A stretch of DNA of 64,000 nucleotides from contig NZ_JAAKGP010000001.1 of the NCBI RefSeq assembly GCF_011043545.1, positions 310,001-374,000 on the forward strand, written 5' to 3'. The translations under genes were made by a program, and so were the position numbers. Origin of the DNA: Rhodobacter sp. SGA-6-6. Its GTDB lineage: Bacteria; Pseudomonadota; Alphaproteobacteria; Rhodobacterales; Rhodobacteraceae. The notes beneath the pieces are model-generated. The model made no database searches. It saw only the letters and a list, made by a program, of their open reading frames with translations, and was not told where the DNA came from. Below are positions 60,501-64,000 of the stretch, piece after piece (position 1 is the stretch's first letter; each line of letters opens with the position of its first letter).

Positions 60501-62951
60501 GCGCTCCACCGGACGGCCCGAGCCTTCGGCGACGCGCACGGCGACCAGCGCCTCCAGCGGGCGGCCCGGGTCGTCGATCGACGGCAGGGCGATCTCGGCA
60601 TGGCCCTTGCCCTGCTCATCGGTCTGGCCGGCCATCAGCGGCTCCATCAGCGCGCCGAAATGCTGGTCGTGGCGGCCGAAGACGAAGCCGGGATAGTCCT
60701 TCAGCCCGGATGCCGCGCGCAGCAGCGTCTCGCCCTCGATGGCCAGCCCGGCGCCCGGGGCGCCGAACAGGTAGCGCGCGTCGATCTCCAGCGCAGCGAC
60801 GGGGCCGTTCAGGGTCAGCGGCGTGTCGTCGCGGGTCAGGGTGAAGTCGATCCGCTCGGGCAGGAAATCCTCCACAAGGAAGGTGGTGCTGGCCAGCGGC
60901 GGCGCCTCCAGATCGGCCAGAACCTGCAGCGTCCAGACCCCGCGCGGGGCGGAGCCGGCCACCGGCAGCTCGAACACATGGCCGCCGGCGCCCTTGTCCT
61001 CGACCAGCTGGCGGGAATATTCCACGCCGTCCGGGCGGGTCAGGATCGCGGTCAGCGGCAGGCCGTCCACCGCATCTGCCACCGCATCGCGGGCCAGCGC
61101 GGTGGCATAGACCGTCTCGCCGGCGCGATAGGCGCCGCGGTCGGTGGTCAGGAACACGTCCACCGGCGGCGCGGGCTCGCGCCCCTCTACCCCGCGGTCG
61201 GACAGGTCGAATTCGGGATCGGTCAGCGACAGGAAGCCGATATCGGCCGCGCCGTCCTTCACCACCACCATCGCCGGGGCAGAGCCGCCGGTGCCGCGCA
61301 CCAGCCCGGCGTCGAAGCGGGCGTAGCCCTGTTCGTCGGTGGTGGCGGTGCCGAGCACGGTGTTGGCGCGGTTCAGCAGTTCCACCGTCACCCCCGGCCT
61401 GGCCGCCGCGGTGCCCAGGCTGCGGACGAAGACATGCAGCCCGTCCACCCCGCTCATCGAGGTGATGCCGAGGTCGGAGACCACGAACCACTGCCAGCCG
61501 GGGGGAATGTTGTAGGGGTCCACCCCCGGCACCGCGGCCTTCAGCGCGTAGATGCCGGCGGGGCGGTCCTTCAGCGCCTCGGCCAGCGGCAGGCGGGTGG
61601 TCACGTCTTTGTTCACCTCCTGCGCCACGGTGGCGGTGCCGGACCAGATTTCCTCGCCCACCTCTTCGGTGAAGTAGGATTCGCTGTATTCCTGCATCGG
61701 CCAGCCGAAATAGCTGTTCTGGATCGCCCGCAGCAGGTTGCGGTCGGTGACCTGGAACAGGGTGAGGTCCAGCTTCTCGGTGTTCACGGTCTGCACCGGC
61801 AGCGCCGCCTCGGCGGTCTTCGGCAGGACATAGCCGCGGCCGGGGAAGCTGACGCCGGGGTTGCGGTCGCGGACATAAAGCGTCAGGTCGATGTCCTTGG
61901 CCAGTTCCTGCCCGTCCTTCGACGGCAGCCCCTCGCGGAAGGTCACCGTATAGCGGCCGCCGTGTTCGACCCCGACCACGCAGAGCTGGCGGTAACCGTC
62001 GCTTTCCACGGTCAGGCCGGGCGAGGGCATCTTGACGAAATCGGCGTAGTCCACGCCCGAGGGCACCAGATCCTCGGAGAAGCTGGCGCAGATGCGCGGG
62101 CGGGCCAGGTCGGCCTGCACGTTGTTGTCGGTGATGCGGAAGCCGTATTTGCCGATGGCGTCGTCCAGCGCCGCCGCGGTGTCGTCGCGGTTCTGCAGCG
62201 ATTGCGCCAGCCGCAGCGCCTTCACCGTGTCGCTGCCGCGGCCCATGCGTTCCAGGCTCTGGCCCATCGTCACCAGGATGCTGTGGCGCTGCGCCGCCGA
62301 TCCGGCGCGGAGATAGGCGTTGACCGCGGCCAGATAGGCCCGGTTCTCATACCAGGACTGGTCGTTGCTGCTGCTCTGCGCCGCCATCTGCGCCCGCCGG
62401 GCATATTCCGCCCAGAGATCGGCGCTGTCTTCCAGGTTCAGCGCCGCGCCGGTGAAGGCGGTGGCCATCACCCAGTTGCCCGAAGCCTCGTTCTCGGCGG
62501 CCGAGCGCAGGTGTTCCTCGGCGCTCCAGGGGCCGGTGGTGTGGGTGCGGCCCAGGCTGGCGGCCATGTCGTAAGCGCCGGAGATTTCCCAGTCCGGCAC
62601 GAAGGTCAGTTCGCCCCGCCGTTCGGGGGCGGCGGCGATCAGCCCGGCGTCGCCGGCGACGATCCAGGCCGATTGCGCGCCGGCGAAAGAGGCCGCCTCG
62701 CCCGGGTCCGCCTTCAGGAAGCAGCTGCCGTTGCGGCTGTTGAAGGTATAGGCCTCGCAGCGGCTGTTGGTGATGCAGGCGCGCTCGCAGGCGTCCTGGG
62801 TGGTGTCGAAGATCGACGAGATGTCGCCGCCGGGCAAATCGGTGTCGGCCGAGACCACGGCCCGCCGCTCGGGGATCAGGTCCTGCGCATGAATCGCACC
62901 GGGAAACGCCAGGAAAAGCGCCGCAACCGCGGCCTTTGCAAAGCTGCGCAT
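57501..62951 (-). CDS. Alpha-2-macroglobulin family protein with PAN-like N-terminal module
   Basis: The 1816-residue protein has a signal peptide (MRSFAKAAVAALFLAFPGAIHA) ending without a lipobox, so unlike E. coli YfhM it is probably not a lipoprotein. Residues about 30-100 hold a PAN/Apple-like module with Cys55, Cys59, Cys65 and Cys77. Then follow the MG domains, a bait-like region and the thioester CTEQ at Cys1370-Gln1373, with the TED and a C-terminal receptor-like domain. It traps proteases that reach the periplasm, guarding PBP1C (family inference). ATG 62951 follows a GGAGG site. Confidence 0.93.
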   Translation of the reverse strand: MRSFAKAAVAALFLAFPGAIHAQDLIPERRAVVSADTDLPGGDISSIFDTTQDACERACITNSRCEAYTFNSRNGSCFLKADPGEAASFAGAQSAWIVAGDAGLIAAAPERRGELTFVPDWEISGAYDMAASLGRTHTTGPWSAEEHLRSAAENEASGNWVMATAFTGAALNLEDSADLWAEYARRAQMAAQSSSNDQSWYENRAYLAAVNAYLRAGSAAQRHSILVTMGQSLERMGRGSDTVKALRLAQSLQNRDDTAAALDDAIGKYGFRITDNNVQADLARPRICASFSEDLVPSGVDYADFVKMPSPGLTVESDGYRQLCVVGVEHGGRYTVTFREGLPSKDGQELAKDIDLTLYVRDRNPGVSFPGRGYVLPKTAEAALPVQTVNTEKLDLTLFQVTDRNLLRAIQNSYFGWPMQEYSESYFTEEVGEEIWSGTATVAQEVNKDVTTRLPLAEALKDRPAGIYALKAAVPGVDPYNIPPGWQWFVVSDLGITSMSGVDGLHVFVRSLGTAAARPGVTVELLNRANTVLGTATTDEQGYARFDAGLVRGTGGSAPAMVVVKDGAADIGFLSLTDPEFDLSDRGVEGREPAPPVDVFLTTDRGAYRAGETVYATALARDAVADAVDGLPLTAILTRPDGVEYSRQLVEDKGAGGHVFELPVAGSAPRGVWTLQVLADLEAPPLASTTFLVEDFLPERIDFTLTRDDTPLTLNGPVAALEIDARYLFGAPGAGLAIEGETLLRAASGLKDYPGFVFGRHDQHFGALMEPLMAGQTDEQGKGHAEIALPSIDDPGRPLEALVAVRVAEGSGRPVERRITAPVEPAAAMIGVKPLFDGVVAEGSQARFQLVGVGTDLKPAAMQVHWKLNRVQTDYQWYQSYGNWSWEAVTYRTLAAEGDATLGEGPVEISGPVDWGNYELVVERTDGQLAETSTSFWAGWYAPADAANTPDTLELSLDKPAYAPGDTATLRVVPRAAGTALVTVLSNRLVSMQAVEVKEGENLIPLPVTEDWGAGVYVTVSALRPMDVASGRNPARALGLSYAAVDPGARALKATVEMAGEAAPRGPLDVAVKVEGMAAGEKAYVTIAAVDVGILNLTGFTPPDPKGHYFGQRKLGVGIRDVYGRLIDGLNGATGEVRSGGDAGAQARLQSPPPTEELVAYFSGPVEVGADGYARTSFDLPSFNGTVKVMAVAWSKHGVGQADKDVLVRDPVVVTASLPRFLSPGDESRLLLEIVHATGPSGRMGLDVAANGVTLGEVPSGFDLTEQGKAVFEVPVTASAVGIHSIDVNLTTPDGKVLKKTLTIPVQVNDPEIVKISRLELKNGQSFTFDQAVFADMVPGSGKSVMAVGPLARLNAPGLLAALDRYPYGCTEQMTSRALPLLYFDEVARVMDLKGAENIQKRIDEAVVEILSNQGAEGGFGLWSAGSGDMWLDAYVTDFLSRAKAQGYAVPDLALKNALTNLRNQVNYAPDFNAETNGGGTALAYALMVLAREGAAAIGDLRYYADVKGDDFATALAQAQLGAALASYGDQPRADAMFRKAGVRMMEALAAEERQVWRVDYGTNYRDAAALLTLAVEAGSTVVDREALTDRIARAGTNLSTQEATWALLAANALIDRPDTSGVKIDGAAVDGPLVKVLTDGQPPVTVTNEGQDTTITISTYGVPAEPEPAGGSGYAISRSYYTLTGDPASLDGLKVGDRLVAVIEVAPFDYSDGRLIVADPLPAGFEIDNPNLMSAGSVANLDWLDALTDVTHSEFRQDRFITAVDWSSRNSFRLAYVVRAVSPGTFHHPAASVEDMYRPDYRARSDAGSVTIAAK

Positions 62952-63109
62952 GAAAAATCCTCCTGTCACATGACACGGACTCTGGCACGGCCCCCGGCTT
63001 GCGGCAAGCGTCGCACGACCCGTTTCCGTTAAGTCTTGGTTCACTTTGCTGCGCGAAGGTAGTGCCGAAAACCGGATGTGGCGGGTTGCGCGCTCCGGCG
63101 GGCGGCAGG

Positions 63110-64000
63110 ATGTCGGCGCGGGGCTGCATGGAGCTGATGGAGAGACTGGCGAAGGAACGGCGGGCGCGGCTGGCGGCCGAACGCCTGCTGGAACAGCGCA
63201 CGCGCGAGCTGTTCGCCGCCAACGAGAAGCTGGCCGTCCATGCCCGGTCGCTGTCGGACCAGATCGTCGAGCAGCGGCAGGTCGTCCATTCCGCCCGCTC
63301 CGAGGCCGAGGAGCTGAAGGGCCAGAACAGCCGCTTCCTGCACGACCTGAACCGCGCCCATACCGCCGCCGTCATGGCCGAGCAGCGGCTGCGCGAATCG
63401 ATCAACACCATCCGCGACGGCTTCGCCGTCTTCGACGCCGACCTGAACCTGGTGATGGCGAACCACGCCTATCTCGCCTTCTTCGAGGGGCAGGGCATCG
63501 GCCCCGGCATCGGCTACACCGACCTGCTGCGCCTGGCCGCCGCCAAGGCCGACCCGCAGGGCGAAGAGGCCGGGGCCTGGGTCGCCCGCATGTGCGCCCG
63601 CATCGCCGGCAACCGGATCGAGGCGGAGACGCTGCGGCTCGCCAACGGCAGCTGGATCAGGATGGTCGACCGCCGCGCCCGCGACGGCGACATGGTCAGC
63701 CTGGTCATGGACATCACCGAGCAGATGCGGATCTGGGCCGCGATCGACGCGCTGCCCGATGCCTTCGTGCTTTTCGACAGGGAGGAGAGGCTCTTGACCT
63801 GCAACCAGCGCTACCGCGACATGTTCCCCGACAGCACCGCGGCCATGGTGCCCGGCACCACCTTCGAGGAATTGCTCCGCCACGGCCTGCGGAACGGCCA
63901 TGTCCCCGCGGCGGCGGGGCAGGAGGAAACCTGGCTCGCCTCCCGCCTGCGCCGGTTCCGCGAGGCGAAGGAGACCACGGAAACCCGGCTCTCCAGCGGC
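63110..64000 (+). CDS. PAS-domain sensor protein, 3' end outside the window
   Basis: The frame is open from ATG 63110 (alternatives 63128, 63137; none with a good ribosome site) to the window end, about 297 codons. An N-terminal coiled coil (about residues 5-100, rich in Arg, Glu, Leu, Ala) leads into two PAS-like domains: SINTIRDGFAVFDADLNLVMANHAYLAFFEG and AIDALPDAFVLFDREERLLTCNQRYRDMFP. No membrane segment is seen. This is the start of the soluble PAS hybrid histidine kinases common in Rhodobacteraceae; the kinase core must follow downstream. It is divergent from the alpha-2-macroglobulin gene. Confidence 0.85.
   Translation, partial: MSARGCMELMERLAKERRARLAAERLLEQRTRELFAANEKLAVHARSLSDQIVEQRQVVHSARSEAEELKGQNSRFLHDLNRAHTAAVMAEQRLRESINTIRDGFAVFDADLNLVMANHAYLAFFEGQGIGPGIGYTDLLRLAAAKADPQGEEAGAWVARMCARIAGNRIEAETLRLANGSWIRMVDRRARDGDMVSLVMDITEQMRIWAAIDALPDAFVLFDREERLLTCNQRYRDMFPDSTAAMVPGTTFEELLRHGLRNGHVPAAAGQEETWLASRLRRFREAKETTETRLSSG

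Overview
The window is a GC-rich chromosomal segment of a Rhodobacterales alphaproteobacterium, probably Paracoccaceae/Rhodobacteraceae (Paracoccus/Rhodobacter-like; the genus cannot be fixed from the sequence alone). Grounds are a near-canonical L-malyl-CoA/beta-methylmalyl-CoA lyase (ethylmalonyl-CoA pathway), neighbourhoods typical of the family (argH-small lipoproteins-lysA-DUF4175 protein; zinc-ribbon protein/ftsEX; rpmI-rplT; serB//serC-serA), a CtrA-type box, and several families of dispersed hairpin repeats. I see no rRNA, tRNA, CRISPR array, transposase, integrase or phage gene. The window starts inside yggS and ends inside a PAS-domain sensor gene.

Layout. 1-4.7 kb: yggS end, ribA-L,D-transpeptidase, an orphan PhoB-type response regulator, two tandem sRNA-like units, xthA and a TlpA-like thioredoxin. 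4.7-10.4 kb: argH, two tiny lipoproteins, lysA and a DUF4175 protein. 10.4-14.6 kb: zinc-ribbon protein, ftsE-ftsX-acyltransferase-TfoX-like operon. 14.1-21.9 kb: housekeeping genes (accA, pheS, dps, rpmI-rplT, pyk), an N-formylglutamate amidohydrolase family gene and DUF1244. 22-23.4 kb: an RTX repeat protein behind a TTAA-N7-TTAAC box. 23.4-26.8 kb: a five-gene operon (methyltransferase, dgcA, D-amino-acid transaminase, azlC, azlD). 27-34 kb: mcl1, pmbA-cysQ, two tandem DUF2125 proteins and a repeat-rich gap. 34-40.7 kb: enoyl-CoA hydratase, the serine pathway genes serB and serC-serA, and a calcineurin-like phosphatase. 40.7-55.4 kb: homogentisate catabolism (hmgA, fahA, maiA, a MarR regulator, a thiolase, an FAD hydroxylase, an atypical metallo-beta-lactamase-fold protein). 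It is interrupted by an RpiR-regulated module that couples a 5-formyl-THF cyclo-ligase-like protein to a THI5-type ABC transporter with a fused permease. 55.4-63 kb: pbpC with an alpha-2-macroglobulin protein carrying an N-terminal PAN-like module, then the sensor.

How the genes work together. Homogentisate is opened by HmgA, isomerised by MaiA and cleaved by FahA to fumarate and acetoacetate, whose activated form the adjacent thiolase could split to acetyl-CoA; Mcl1 belongs to acetyl-CoA assimilation. serC-serA and the divergent serB cover the whole phosphorylated serine pathway. Cell-envelope functions recur: L,D-transpeptidase, FtsEX, PBP1C/alpha-2-macroglobulin, a possible LptM, and D-amino-acid handling.

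Most worth a second look: the tandem CCTCCC sRNA-like pair (3035-3264); a ~220-nt multi-hairpin repeat present twice with compensatory stem changes (15704-15923, 33715-33932); the perfect CtrA-like box before the RTX gene; and the RpiR/cyclo-ligase/ABC module with palindromes seated exactly in promoter spacers.
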